This document shows positions 33,783-42,852 of a DNA stretch of 64,000 bases, in pieces; position 1 is the stretch's first letter; every line of letters starts with the position of its first letter. Source of the DNA: Flavobacterium proteolyticum (GTDB lineage Bacteria > Bacteroidota > Bacteroidia > Flavobacteriales > Flavobacteriaceae). Both the position numbers and the translations under genes were made by a program. The stretch spans positions 248,001 through 312,000 of the forward strand of contig NZ_JADFTZ010000001.1 in the NCBI RefSeq assembly GCF_015223105.1, read 5' to 3'. Below the pieces are notes generated by a model that was not told the origin of the DNA, made no database searches, and was given only the letters and a program-made list of their open reading frames with translations.

Positions 33783-34527
33783 TCTTATCCGATATTGAAG
33801 GTTGCAACTCACTTACTTTCAAATATTCCACAGCAAGTTCAGACAGTATAAAAGTGGCCATTGTTTTATTTTTATCTTTCATTGCCATAACAAATCGACT
33901 GTTTTCAACCACATAAAATAAAAAACCATCTACATAATCTTCAGGAATTTTTAAAACATCTGTAAAATATTCCTTTTGATAATAATCTGCTGTCCTATCT
34001 ATCAAAAACTCTTTTCTTTCTACTTCAACTTCTTTTTTAAGCATTCTAGTCCTACCTGAAATCCAATTTAATAAAGGATCTATTGAAATAATTGTACCTA
34101 TTGACATTTCTGATGCCGCTTTAAGTTTTCGTTCGGCTGGAGTATACGTTTTTTGATTTTTCGGAATAATTCCTAAAGAAACTGCATTAATGTTTTTATA
34201 CTGAACAATAGTAACTTCTTCTAATTCATTGAGCTTTGATTTCATTTCTACAAACAACAAATTTTCACCAAAATCATCTTTCTCAATAATATGCTTTGTT
34301 GCAATTAAATGAATGGCGCTAAATTGTAACGTATCACCAATTGTAACTCGAATTGAAAAATAACCTCTATCATTTGTTGCTACACCAATTCCTTTATTTA
34401 AATTTAAAATATGGATTCCTTCTAAACTACTAGAAGTAGAAACGACTTTTCCTTTTATAATTGTATCAGACTGAGCCCAACCTAAGAAAGAGAAAAACAA
34501 TAAAAAAAGAAGTAATTGTTTTGTCAT
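33772..34527 (-). CDS. Secreted carboxypeptidase-regulatory-like domain protein
   Basis: 251 residues with a signal peptide (about 1-18, GWAQ), then a regulatory-like beta-sandwich (about 23-95: KGKVVSTSSSLEGIHILNLN ... ATNDRGYFSIR). The C-terminal 140 residues are helical and unrecognised, ending in VEYLKVSELQPS. It is the first gene of the four-gene unit running to the M1 peptidase. It has the same domain order as the next gene (32949-33782), with low but visible similarity in the first 100 residues. Confidence 0.72.
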   Translation of the reverse strand: MTKQLLLFLLFFSFLGWAQSDTIIKGKVVSTSSSLEGIHILNLNKGIGVATNDRGYFSIRVTIGDTLQFSAIHLIATKHIIEKDDFGENLLFVEMKSKLNELEEVTIVQYKNINAVSLGIIPKNQKTYTPAERKLKAASEMSIGTIISIDPLLNWISGRTRMLKKEVEVERKEFLIDRTADYYQKEYFTDVLKIPEDYVDGFLFYVVENSRFVMAMKDKNKTMATFILSELAVEYLKVSELQPSISDKNEK

Positions 34528-34619
34528 AAAGGAATCATATTAATTGATATGTAAATGTAATTGGTTCTCTTCAAAATGAAATCCTAATGAGATGATAAAC
34601 TTATGTTAATACAATTTGA

Positions 34620-34627
34620 TAAATTTG
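34620..34627 (+). promoter_or_regulatory. -7 box of pepE
   Basis: TAAATTTG, 15 bases before the pepE ATG. No clear -33 TTG at the expected distance. Confidence 0.45.
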
Positions 34628-34642
34628 TAAAAAAATAATTTA

Positions 34643-35350
34643 ATGAAAAATATAATTATTGCCAGCACTTCTACTTTACATGGAGGTGAATATTTAGACT
34701 ATTTATTACCTGAATTGCAATCGTTCTTTTCTGATGTAAAAGAATTACTTTTTATTCCATACGCAAGACCTAGCGGAATTTCTCATGATGATTACACCAA
34801 AAAAGTTAGCAAAGCTTTTGCTAAAATTAACATCGCTGTGAAAGGAATTCATGAATTTGAAAACCCAATCGAAGCCCTTGAAAAAGCTCAAGGAATTTTT
34901 ACTGGTGGAGGAAATACTTTTTTACTGGTAAGCCAATTGTATAAAAATAATGTTATTGACACGTTAGAAAAAGTAGTTAAAAACGGAACGCCGTATCTTG
35001 GAACAAGTGCCGGAAGCAATATTTGCGGTTTAACGATGAGCACTACTAACGATATGCCAATTGTGTATCCGCCTAGTTTTAGAACTTTAGGATTTGTGTC
35101 TTTTAATATTAATCCCCATTATTTAGATCCAATTGAAGGCTCAACACATATGGGAGAAACGCGTGAAACTAGAATCAATGAATTTCATCATTTTAATCCG
35201 CAACCTGTTGTAGGATTAAGAGAAGGAAGTTGGTTAGAAGTTAAAGGCGATTCTGTAAAATTAAAAGGAACTTTAACCGCAAGAATTTTCAAGAGAAACG
35301 AAACACCTTTTGAAGTAGCTCCAGAAACCGAACTAAACGAATTGAAATAA
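34643..35350 (+). CDS. pepE: Peptidase E (alpha-aspartyl dipeptidase)
   Basis: Cytoplasmic S51-family serine peptidase that cleaves Asp-X dipeptides. The 235 residues contain the nucleophile elbow GTSAGSN with Ser122, and a histidine in NINPHYLDP (His159) at the spacing seen in PepE. FTGGGNTF near 87-94 and the C-terminal REGSWLEV also fit. Length and motifs match PepE rather than cyanophycinase, which is longer. A strong bidirectional terminator follows and separates it from the tRNA genes. Confidence 0.93.
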   Translation: MKNIIIASTSTLHGGEYLDYLLPELQSFFSDVKELLFIPYARPSGISHDDYTKKVSKAFAKINIAVKGIHEFENPIEALEKAQGIFTGGGNTFLLVSQLYKNNVIDTLEKVVKNGTPYLGTSAGSNICGLTMSTTNDMPIVYPPSFRTLGFVSFNINPHYLDPIEGSTHMGETRETRINEFHHFNPQPVVGLREGSWLEVKGDSVKLKGTLTARIFKRNETPFEVAPETELNELK

Positions 35351-35380
35351 AAAAAAGCCTTGCAAATGCAAGGCTTTTTT
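35351..35380. terminator. Bidirectional terminator between pepE and the tRNA genes
   Basis: AAAAAAGCCTTGC, AAAT loop, GCAAGGCTTTTTT: a perfect stem with A- and T-tracts on both sides. It stops pepE transcription on the plus strand and the tRNA transcript on the minus strand. Confidence 0.9.
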
Positions 35381-35384
35381 GTAG

Positions 35385-35457
<73 letters not shown>

Positions 35458-35491
35458 AGGTGATAATTTTTAAAACTTTATCTTGTTTTAG

Positions 35492-35564
<73 letters not shown>

Positions 35565-35592
35565 ATAACAAAAGCGTTAACTTTTGTGGGTG

Positions 35593-35624
35593 CAAATATA
35601 CTTTAAAAGTTTTGGTAATTGCAA
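35593..35624 (-). promoter_or_regulatory. Promoter of the tRNA-Gly pair
   Basis: Minus-strand TTG (35622-35624), 21-base spacer, TATATTTG (35593-35600), followed about 28 bases later by the first tRNA. This is a near-ideal Bacteroidetes promoter. Confidence 0.75.
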
Positions 35625-35705
35625 ATTTTTTTTGATATTTTTTTCAAAGCTATTGTACTAACTTTACCCTAGAATTAACCCTTTTCTCTAAAAGATTAAC
35701 TTTTA

Positions 35706-36158
35706 ATGAGTTATATAATTATGAAAATAAAAAAAATCAGTTCGATTGAAACATATCCTGTACGACATGAAGTTTTAAGAAAAGGAAAACCAATCGAAAC
35801 TTGTCAGTTTAAAGGTGATGATGATGAAAACACGACTCATTTTGGATTGTTTTTAGAAAACAAACTTGTTGGAATCATCTCTATTTTTAAAGAAAACAAT
35901 ACTTTATTTTCAGAATTAAATCAATTTCAAATTAGAGGAATGGCGGTTTTAGAAGCGTTTCAAGGCAAAGGATTTGGAGCCGAATTAGTAAAAGAAGCTG
36001 AAAATCATTGCATTAATTTGAATGCCGATTTAATTTGGTTCAACGCACGGGAAAATGCCGTTCCGTTTTACAAAAAATTAGATTATAAAATCATTGGCGA
36101 TTCTTTTTTAATTCCCGATGTTGGCATTCATTTTGCAATGTACAAGAAAATACACTGA
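35706..36158 (+). CDS. GNAT-family N-acetyltransferase
   Basis: 150-residue acetyl-CoA-dependent acetyltransferase. Motif A, the CoA pyrophosphate loop, reads GMAVLEAFQGKGFGAELVKEAE (Q/RxxGxG/A at about 82-87). A motif B-like segment ARENAVPFYKKLDYKIIGD follows near 119-137, typical for GNAT proteins. The acceptor cannot be named. An in-frame ATG at 35721 (product MKIKKISSIE) is an equally plausible start. It lies upstream of an L,D-transpeptidase gene in the same direction but 50 bases apart. Confidence 0.85.
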   Translation: MSYIIMKIKKISSIETYPVRHEVLRKGKPIETCQFKGDDDENTTHFGLFLENKLVGIISIFKENNTLFSELNQFQIRGMAVLEAFQGKGFGAELVKEAENHCINLNADLIWFNARENAVPFYKKLDYKIIGDSFLIPDVGIHFAMYKKIH

Positions 36159-36208
36159 GAAGATTTTCAATAATTCTTCTTATATTTATATCAGAATTGC
36201 TACTCTCT

Positions 36209-37792
36209 ATGAAAAAAATTACTTTTCTATTTCTAATCCTCTCGGTTATTTCTTGTAAAAAGGAGCCATCACCAATTGCATTTGACAACAGTATTATAAA
36301 AGATACCGTTTTAAATATTATCATTAGACCCGTTCATCCTGATTTACTAAGTGACAAATCAGACAGTATAAAATTGTACTATCAAAAAATGAACTTTCAC
36401 GAAATTTGGTATTTAGATGAAAACCGAAAAGATTTGATTAATGAAATTAAGTTTTGTTATGAAGATGGATTAAATCCAGAAGACTATGAAATTAAAATCA
36501 TTGAAGATTTAGAAAGCAAAAGAGCAAAATTAAACGATGAAGATATTGTAAAATACGACATTCTACTTACCGAAACCTTTGAAAAATTAGCTAACCATCT
36601 CCACAAAGGAAAATTAAATCCGAAAGAATTATATACCGATTGGGATTTAAAACCAAAAGAAATCGCACTTTCCTCATTATTAGAAAAAGGAATTAAAGAG
36701 AAAATTATTGCTTCAACTTTTAAAGATTTAAAACCAAATCACATTGTCTATCAACTACTTAAAAAGAGCTTAGTTGAAATTGATAAATTCCCAAACGTTA
36801 CTTTTGAAAAAATAAGCACAAAAAATAAAATTGTTGTAAACGACACTTTACCCGAAATGGTAAAAATCAAAAAACGTTTGGCCTATTGGAAGGATTATAA
36901 AAACAAAGATAGTATCATTACCTGGGCTTACGATACTTTGACTCTTAAAGCGGTAAAACGTTTTCAAGCACGTCATGGTTTAGCACCTGATGGCGTTATC
37001 GGAATTGGAACACTAAAAGCTTTGAACACCACTAAAAACGAGCGAATTGAACAAATATTTGCCAATTTAGAGCGTTGGCGTTGGTATCCATCTGATTTAG
37101 GTGAGAAATATTTGATTGCCAATATTCCAGATTATATGTTGCATTATATAAAAAATAATGACACGATTGCTTCACATCGAATTGTGGTGGGAACTCCAAA
37201 AAGAAAAACTCCCATTTTGAGTTCAAAACTCTCCAATTTTGTTTTCAATCCTACTTGGACTATTCCGCCTACTATCATTAAAGAAGATTTAACTCCTGAG
37301 GCATCAAAAAACCGAAATTATTTTCCATCAAGAAGACTAACAATATACAATAGTCAAGGTAAAGAAGTAAGTCCGTATGAATGGAATCCAGGAAAAGCAA
37401 ATAATTACAAATACGTTCAAAAACCCGGTTATAATAACTCGTTAGGATTGGTGAAATTCAATTTTGTTAACCGCCATTCCGTTTATTTACACGATACCAA
37501 TCATCGCGATTATTTTGTGAAAACGTATCGTTCATTAAGTTCTGGATGTGTACGAGTTGAAAATCCATTGGTTTTAACCAAACAAATATTAACTGAAATC
37601 AATCCAGAAAAATGGAGCGGAGGCGAAATTGATTCCATTCTGAAACAAGAAAAAACAAAAACAGTGTCTATTAAAGACACTGTGAATGTATATTTGTTTT
37701 ATTGGACGAGTTGGATTGAAAATGACAAACTGCAATTTAGAGATGACATTTATGAACTCGATAAAGTCCTTTTTCAAAAACTACGAAACTAA
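36209..37792 (+). CDS. L,D-transpeptidase (YcbB/LdtD-like) lipoprotein
   Basis: 527-residue peptidoglycan cross-linking enzyme. A lipoprotein signal ends in the lipobox VISC (about residue 15). A peptidoglycan-binding motif (TLKAVKRFQARHGLAPDGVIG) near 247-267 precedes the YkuD catalytic domain. The active-site Cys447 lies in SSGCVRVENP, with upstream His in YLHDT. This domain order matches YcbB-type enzymes that form 3-3 cross-links or attach proteins. The start was moved from an in-frame TTG at 36197 to the ATG at 36209, which starts the signal peptide. It converges on another L,D-transpeptidase-fold gene with a 12-base overlap. Confidence 0.92.
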   Translation: MKKITFLFLILSVISCKKEPSPIAFDNSIIKDTVLNIIIRPVHPDLLSDKSDSIKLYYQKMNFHEIWYLDENRKDLINEIKFCYEDGLNPEDYEIKIIEDLESKRAKLNDEDIVKYDILLTETFEKLANHLHKGKLNPKELYTDWDLKPKEIALSSLLEKGIKEKIIASTFKDLKPNHIVYQLLKKSLVEIDKFPNVTFEKISTKNKIVVNDTLPEMVKIKKRLAYWKDYKNKDSIITWAYDTLTLKAVKRFQARHGLAPDGVIGIGTLKALNTTKNERIEQIFANLERWRWYPSDLGEKYLIANIPDYMLHYIKNNDTIASHRIVVGTPKRKTPILSSKLSNFVFNPTWTIPPTIIKEDLTPEASKNRNYFPSRRLTIYNSQGKEVSPYEWNPGKANNYKYVQKPGYNNSLGLVKFNFVNRHSVYLHDTNHRDYFVKTYRSLSSGCVRVENPLVLTKQILTEINPEKWSGGEIDSILKQEKTKTVSIKDTVNVYLFYWTSWIENDKLQFRDDIYELDKVLFQKLRN

Positions 37793-38512
37793 CTTAGATT
37801 TCACTACATAGTTTCTTGATGGGTGATAAATAAAAATACAAGATTTACCTTTAATCGTTTCTATTAATTCTTTGTGTATTTCATAAGGAACAGCCGGACA
37901 ACCTTGACTTCTTCCTAATCTTCCCGTATTTTTAATAAACGATTTGCTTACATAATCAGCTCCGTGAACTACTACTGCTCTATTTCTAGCATTATCGTTG
38001 ATTCCATATTCCATTCCGTCTAAACGTAAAGATAAACCGTGTTTACCAGTGTAAGTTTCTCCTGTTACATAAAAACCCAAACTACTTTTAAATGATTCAC
38101 TAGCATTTGAAAAATCAGTTGCATATTCAGAACCAGAATTTCTACCGTGAGAAACTAACGACTTTAAAATTACTTTTTGTGTTTTAATATCAATAACCCA
38201 CATTCTTTCTTGAGATGATGACAAACTAAAATCGACAATCGTTAAAATTTCATTTTGGATTTTTCCAAGTTGTTTTAATTGCTCATATCCTTCAAAAGCA
38301 GCTATAAAACTTTCAAAAGAAGGTAAAGAAAAACCATTGGCATCAATAATTGAATAAAATGATTTAGTCTTAGCTTCAAAAGTTGCTTTCGCATTTGCAG
38401 CAATTAATTTTGGATCAGTAGATTTAACTTCATTCTTAGTATTTTCTGTTGTATTTAAAGGCTTGAACGAAAAAATGCAAAATAAAATTAGGGGCAAAAA
38501 TCTGTAAATCAT
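37781..38512 (-). CDS. Murein L,D-transpeptidase catalytic-domain protein (YkuD_2 type)
   Basis: 243-residue exported protein with a signal peptide (MIYRFLPLILFCIFSF). The catalytic cysteine is Cys205 in GRSQGCPAV, with an upstream histidine in VVVHGADYV. This arrangement fits the YkuD_2 family common in Bacteroidetes, distinct from the YcbB-like enzyme encoded convergently next door. Exact activity is not established. The start is the ATG at 38512; the in-frame TTG at 38551 lies inside the -7 promoter box. Confidence 0.88.
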   Translation of the reverse strand: MIYRFLPLILFCIFSFKPLNTTENTKNEVKSTDPKLIAANAKATFEAKTKSFYSIIDANGFSLPSFESFIAAFEGYEQLKQLGKIQNEILTIVDFSLSSSQERMWVIDIKTQKVILKSLVSHGRNSGSEYATDFSNASESFKSSLGFYVTGETYTGKHGLSLRLDGMEYGINDNARNRAVVVHGADYVSKSFIKNTGRLGRSQGCPAVPYEIHKELIETIKGKSCIFIYHPSRNYVVKSKLVS

Positions 38513-38548
38513 TGTTAATCTTGTAGTTATATTGTTGTTGTGATGTGC

Positions 38549-38578
38549 CAAATATATTTATTATTTTTAAACCTGCAA
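38549..38578 (-). promoter_or_regulatory. Promoter of the YkuD_2 gene
   Basis: Minus-strand TTG (38576-38578), 19-base spacer, TATATTTG (38549-38556). This is the most canonical protein-gene promoter in the window. Confidence 0.75.
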
Positions 38579-38677
38579 ACTTTTTTATGTATTTTGTCGA
38601 AAATTTTAACCTTTCATCGATTATTCGTACAAAAGTTAAACATTATATAAAAAAAGTAGACATATAATGTAATCCAA

Positions 38678-38685
38678 TATTTTTG
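38678..38685 (+). promoter_or_regulatory. -7 box of the DUF5916 gene
   Basis: TATTTTTG, 17 bases before the ATG at 38703. Confidence 0.45.
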
Positions 38686-38702
38686 CAATCAAAATTCATT
38701 AC

Positions 38703-41111
38703 ATGACAAACCGATTCGGCATCACTTTAATTATTTTATTAACAGGCACTCTTTTTTCATTTTCACAAACAAAAAAGAGTGTTTCAACTAAAAAAACAAC
38801 TGAAACCATTTCAATTGATGCTGAATTAAACGAAGCTTCATGGAAAGACGCAGAAATTGCCACCGACTTTGTTTCTTTAGAACCAAAAAACGGAACTCCA
38901 ATTCCTGAAGAATTTAAAACTGAAGTGAAAATTTTATATTCTAATGATGCCATATATGTAGGTGCAAAATTATACGACCCAAATCCAGAGAAAATTTTAA
39001 AAGAATTAGTTGAACGCGACGAAATTGGCACTTCAGATTTTTTTGGAATTTTTATAAATGGTTACAACGATGGTCAGCAAGAATTTAGATTTTTTGTAAC
39101 CGCTGCTAATGGACAGGTGGACACTAATTTTACTTCATCAGAAGGTGAAGACAGTTCGTGGAACGCTATTTGGGAAAGCAATGCAAAAATCACCGATTTT
39201 GGTTATATTGTAGAAATGAAAATTCCATACGCTGCATTGCGTTTTCCTGAAAAAGACAAACAAACTTGGGGACTTAACTTTTTTAGAGAAGTTAGAAGAG
39301 AACGTCAAAAATACACTTGGAGTCCTATTGATAATAAAATTGGAGCCATTTCGCAGCAAGCCGGAATTTTAACTGGAATCGAAAACATCAAAACCCCAAC
39401 CCGATTGTTCTTAATACCTTATTCTTCCTTTTATCTTTCAGGTAGTGATGCTCAAAAAACAAAAGGAGAATTAAAAGGAGGATTGGATGTTAAATATGGA
39501 ATAAACGATGCTTTCACGTTAGATGCGATTTTAGTTCCCGATTTTGGGCAAACTAAATTTGATAATGTGGTTTTAAATTTAGGTCCTTTCGAACAACAAT
39601 TTAACGAAAATCGTCCCTTTTTCACCGAAGGAACCGACTTATTTAGCAAAGGTAATTTATTGTACTCAAGAAGAATTGGACAAACTCCAGACTTGAATTT
39701 AAACATTGCTGCAAATGAATCGGTAGCGTATCCAGGAGCTGTAAATTTATTAAATGCAATGAAAATTTCAGGTCGCGATAAAGATGGCTTGGGAATTGGT
39801 TTTCTTAATGCCATCACTGAAAAAACAATGGCAACGGTTTCAAATGACGATAATGATAATACAAGACAAATTGTAGTTTCTCCTTTGACAAATTATAACG
39901 TGATGGTTTTTGACCAACGATTTAATCAAAATTCATCAGTAACTTTCATTAACACAAATGTTACAAGAAACGGAAGTTTTAGAGATGCCAACGTGACTGG
40001 ATTACTATTCGACTTGAACAACAAAACCAACAAATACAATCTTTCTGGAGGATTAAAATCGAGTAGTATTAATGATGTTGAAAATAAAAATGGTTATAAT
40101 GCATCGTTATATTTTGCTGAAACAAACGGAAAATTTAGATATAGCTTTGGAAGCGAATACATGTCAAAAGATTTTGAAATCAACGATTTAGGAATCAATT
40201 TCAGAACCAATTATTATTCATTTTCTGGAAACACCAACTATCGCATCTTAAATCCAAACAAAACCTTTAATACTTTCAGAATTAACTTAAATTCTTACTT
40301 TGAATTTTACACACCAACAAACCAAATTCAAGCAAGTAATTTTAATATTAATTTAAATTCTTCAAACAAAAAAAACCACTATTTTGGAGCAGGAATAAAC
40401 TATAATCCTTTTAAAAATTACGATTATTATGAACCTCGTGTTGCCAATAGATTTTTTGTTAATCCAGAAAACTTAGGTGGATTTATCTATTTTTCATCTA
40501 ATTACAATTACAAATTTGCAATAGACATCAATCCTTACATTACTCATGTTTTAAATCAAAACAGGTATGAAGCAGGAATAAATGTAAGTCCAAGATATCG
40601 TTTTAGTGACAAATTTTCATTAGTGTATAGCTTTGATTATTTCAGACAACAAAACGATATTGGTTTTATCGATTTTGAAAACTCAAATATCATTTTTGCA
40701 AGAAGAGATAGAAACACTTATACCAATTCATTATCTAGTAAATTTTCGATTAGTAGTGTAATGAACTTTAATTTATCCGTTAGACATTATTGGTCTTTGG
40801 CAGAAAACAACAGAATAAACAACTTAAACGAAGATGGAAGTTTAGCACTGAACACCACTTATACCGGTAATAAAAACTCAAACTTTAGTACTTGGAATTT
40901 AGATTTAAGCTATTCATGGTGGTTTGCTCCAGGAAGTCAAATGTCGATTTTATACCGAAATAATGCTGCAACTTTTGACAGAACTATTAATAAAAATTTC
41001 AATTCGAATTTCTCTAATTTATTACAAGACAATTTGAATCATATTTTATCTATAAGCGTACGTTATTTTATAGATTACAACCAAGCTAAAAACTGGATAA
41101 GAAAAGGATAA
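38703..41111 (+). CDS. DUF5916-type outer-membrane protein with CBM9-like domain
   Basis: 802-residue exported protein; signal peptide about 1-21 (SFSQ). Residues about 30-200 look like a family 9 carbohydrate-binding beta-sandwich (DAELNEASWKDAEIATDFV, FFGIFINGYNDGQQEFRFFV). About 220-800 are beta-strand-rich, with DFGQTKFDNVVLNLGPFEQQF and RPFFTEGTDLF motifs typical of DUF5916, and many alternating aromatic strands as in a barrel. Function is not known; CBM9-like domain suggests contact with a glycan. It is a single gene with its own promoter. Confidence 0.85.
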   Translation: MTNRFGITLIILLTGTLFSFSQTKKSVSTKKTTETISIDAELNEASWKDAEIATDFVSLEPKNGTPIPEEFKTEVKILYSNDAIYVGAKLYDPNPEKILKELVERDEIGTSDFFGIFINGYNDGQQEFRFFVTAANGQVDTNFTSSEGEDSSWNAIWESNAKITDFGYIVEMKIPYAALRFPEKDKQTWGLNFFREVRRERQKYTWSPIDNKIGAISQQAGILTGIENIKTPTRLFLIPYSSFYLSGSDAQKTKGELKGGLDVKYGINDAFTLDAILVPDFGQTKFDNVVLNLGPFEQQFNENRPFFTEGTDLFSKGNLLYSRRIGQTPDLNLNIAANESVAYPGAVNLLNAMKISGRDKDGLGIGFLNAITEKTMATVSNDDNDNTRQIVVSPLTNYNVMVFDQRFNQNSSVTFINTNVTRNGSFRDANVTGLLFDLNNKTNKYNLSGGLKSSSINDVENKNGYNASLYFAETNGKFRYSFGSEYMSKDFEINDLGINFRTNYYSFSGNTNYRILNPNKTFNTFRINLNSYFEFYTPTNQIQASNFNINLNSSNKKNHYFGAGINYNPFKNYDYYEPRVANRFFVNPENLGGFIYFSSNYNYKFAIDINPYITHVLNQNRYEAGINVSPRYRFSDKFSLVYSFDYFRQQNDIGFIDFENSNIIFARRDRNTYTNSLSSKFSISSVMNFNLSVRHYWSLAENNRINNLNEDGSLALNTTYTGNKNSNFSTWNLDLSYSWWFAPGSQMSILYRNNAATFDRTINKNFNSNFSNLLQDNLNHILSISVRYFIDYNQAKNWIRKG

Positions 41112-41171
41112 ATCACTTAATCGTTTTCGTAATTTTAAGTTACTTTTTCAATTAGAAATTTACCAATTGTT

Positions 41172-41179
41172 TATCTTTG
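41172..41179 (+). promoter_or_regulatory. -7 box of gpmI
   Basis: TATCTTTG, 15 bases before the ATG at 41195. Its last three bases are an in-frame TTG. Confidence 0.55.
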
Positions 41180-41194
41180 TACAAACACACAAAA

Positions 41195-42712
41195 ATGAAC
41201 AAAAAAGTAATTTTAATGATATTGGACGGTTGGGGAAAATCGCCCGACCCAAAAGTTTCTGCAATAGACAACGCCAACACTCCTTTTATTGATAGTTTAT
41301 ATACGAAATACCCAAATGCACAATTAAGAACCGATGGTTTAAACGTAGGTTTACCCGAAGGTCAAATGGGAAATTCAGAGGTAGGTCATATGAATTTAGG
41401 CGCTGGAAGAATCGTTTACCAAGATTTAGCCAAACTGAATTTAGCGGTTGAACACAAAACCATGAGTCAAGAAAAACCACTTGTAAATGCTTTTGATTAT
41501 GCCAAAAAGAACAATAAAGCCATCCATTTCTTAGGATTGGTTTCCGATGGAGGTGTGCATTCGCATACATCACATTTAAGAGGTTTAATTGATGCTGCTC
41601 AAGAAAGTGGTGTTCAAAACATGTTTGTTCATGCCTTTACTGATGGTCGTGATGTGGATCCGAAATCGGGAGCAAAATACATTTTTGATTTAGAAAATTA
41701 TCTTCAAAATACCAATACAAAATTAGCTTCTGTAATTGGAAGATATTACGCAATGGACCGAGATAAACGTTGGGAAAGAGTAAAATTAGCTTACGATTTA
41801 GTAGTAAATGCAGAAGGAATTCACTCTAAAAATGCGGTTACGACTATTAACGAAAGTTATGCAAATAATGTAACCGACGAATTTATCCAACCTATTGTGA
41901 TGGTGGATGAAAACAACAATCCTGTTGCGAAAATTCAAGAAGATGATGTGGTGATTTTCTTCAATTTCAGAACCGATAGAGGAAGAGAATTAACCGAAGT
42001 ATTATCGCAAAAAGACTTCCACGAATTCAACATGCACAAACTGAATTTGTATTATGTTACGATGACCAATTACGATGAAACCTATGAAAATGTTCACGTA
42101 ATTTACGACAAAGACAACATTACAGAAACACTTGGCGAAGTTTTAGAAAAAGCCAATAAAAAACAAATTCGTATTGCCGAAACTGAAAAATATCCGCACG
42201 TAACCTTCTTCTTTTCTGGTGGAAGAGAAGAGCCTTTTGTAGGCGAAACGCGTATTTTGAAAAATTCACCAAAAGTAGCCACTTACGATTTACAACCTGA
42301 AATGAGTGCTTTTGAACTGAAAGATGCTTTAGTTGAAGAACTTAAAAAAGCAGAAGTTGATTTTGTTTGTTTAAACTTTGCCAATGGCGACATGGTGGGT
42401 CACACAGGCGTAATGGAAGCCGCAATTAAAGCTTGCGAAGCTGTTGATGTTTGCGTTAAAGAAGTGGTTGAAACCGCTTTAGAAAACAATTACACCACAA
42501 TAATCATCGCCGATCATGGAAATTGCGAAACGATGATAAATCCAGATGGTTCTCCAAATACAGCACACACAACAAATCCAGTTCCAATTATTTTAGTTGA
42601 CAAAGAATTAAAAAATATTCAAAATGGTGTTTTAGGCGACATTGCTCCTACTATTTTAGATTTAATGGGAATTGAAAAACCAGCAGTAATGACCTGTAAA
42701 TCATTATTATAA
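41195..42712 (+). CDS. gpmI: 2,3-bisphosphoglycerate-independent phosphoglycerate mutase
   Basis: Glycolytic enzyme interconverting 3- and 2-phosphoglycerate, manganese dependent. The 505 residues match the usual length. The catalytic serine is Ser61 in GNSEVGH, the metal site begins at Asp11 in ILDGWG, and the second metal-binding set appears as ADHGNCE near 442. FTDGRDVDPKSG and HTTNPVPIILV also fit. An in-frame TTG at 41177 lies inside the -7 box and is rejected as start. A terminator follows. Confidence 0.97.
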   Translation: MNKKVILMILDGWGKSPDPKVSAIDNANTPFIDSLYTKYPNAQLRTDGLNVGLPEGQMGNSEVGHMNLGAGRIVYQDLAKLNLAVEHKTMSQEKPLVNAFDYAKKNNKAIHFLGLVSDGGVHSHTSHLRGLIDAAQESGVQNMFVHAFTDGRDVDPKSGAKYIFDLENYLQNTNTKLASVIGRYYAMDRDKRWERVKLAYDLVVNAEGIHSKNAVTTINESYANNVTDEFIQPIVMVDENNNPVAKIQEDDVVIFFNFRTDRGRELTEVLSQKDFHEFNMHKLNLYYVTMTNYDETYENVHVIYDKDNITETLGEVLEKANKKQIRIAETEKYPHVTFFFSGGREEPFVGETRILKNSPKVATYDLQPEMSAFELKDALVEELKKAEVDFVCLNFANGDMVGHTGVMEAAIKACEAVDVCVKEVVETALENNYTTIIIADHGNCETMINPDGSPNTAHTTNPVPIILVDKELKNIQNGVLGDIAPTILDLMGIEKPAVMTCKSLL

Positions 42713-42732
42713 ATAACAACTCAAATAAATTT

Positions 42733-42768
42733 AAAAAAGAGATTCATTAACTTGAATCTCTTTTTTTT
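42733..42768 (+). terminator. Terminator after gpmI
   Basis: GAGATTCA (42739-42746), TTAACT loop, TGAATCTC (42753-42760), preceded by an A-tract and followed by eight T. Confidence 0.85.
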
Positions 42769-42812
42769 TACATCCAACAATTGTAAATTAAAAGTTAAAC
42801 TTTTATAAATTG

Positions 42813-42825
42813 ATAGTATTACTAT
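42813..42825. promoter_or_regulatory. Operator-like palindrome upstream of the TetR gene
   Basis: ATAGTA-T-TACTAT, a perfect 13-bp inverted repeat directly abutting the -7 box at 42826. A bound repressor would block the promoter, so autorepression by the downstream TetR protein is likely. Confidence 0.6.
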
Positions 42826-42833
42826 TATATTTG
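42826..42833 (+). promoter_or_regulatory. -7 box of the TetR-exporter operon
   Basis: TATATTTG, 19 bases before the ATG at 42853. The nearest upstream TTG (42810-42812) leaves a spacer of only 13 bases. Confidence 0.6.
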
Positions 42834-42852
42834 CATTGTTAAATATTACATC

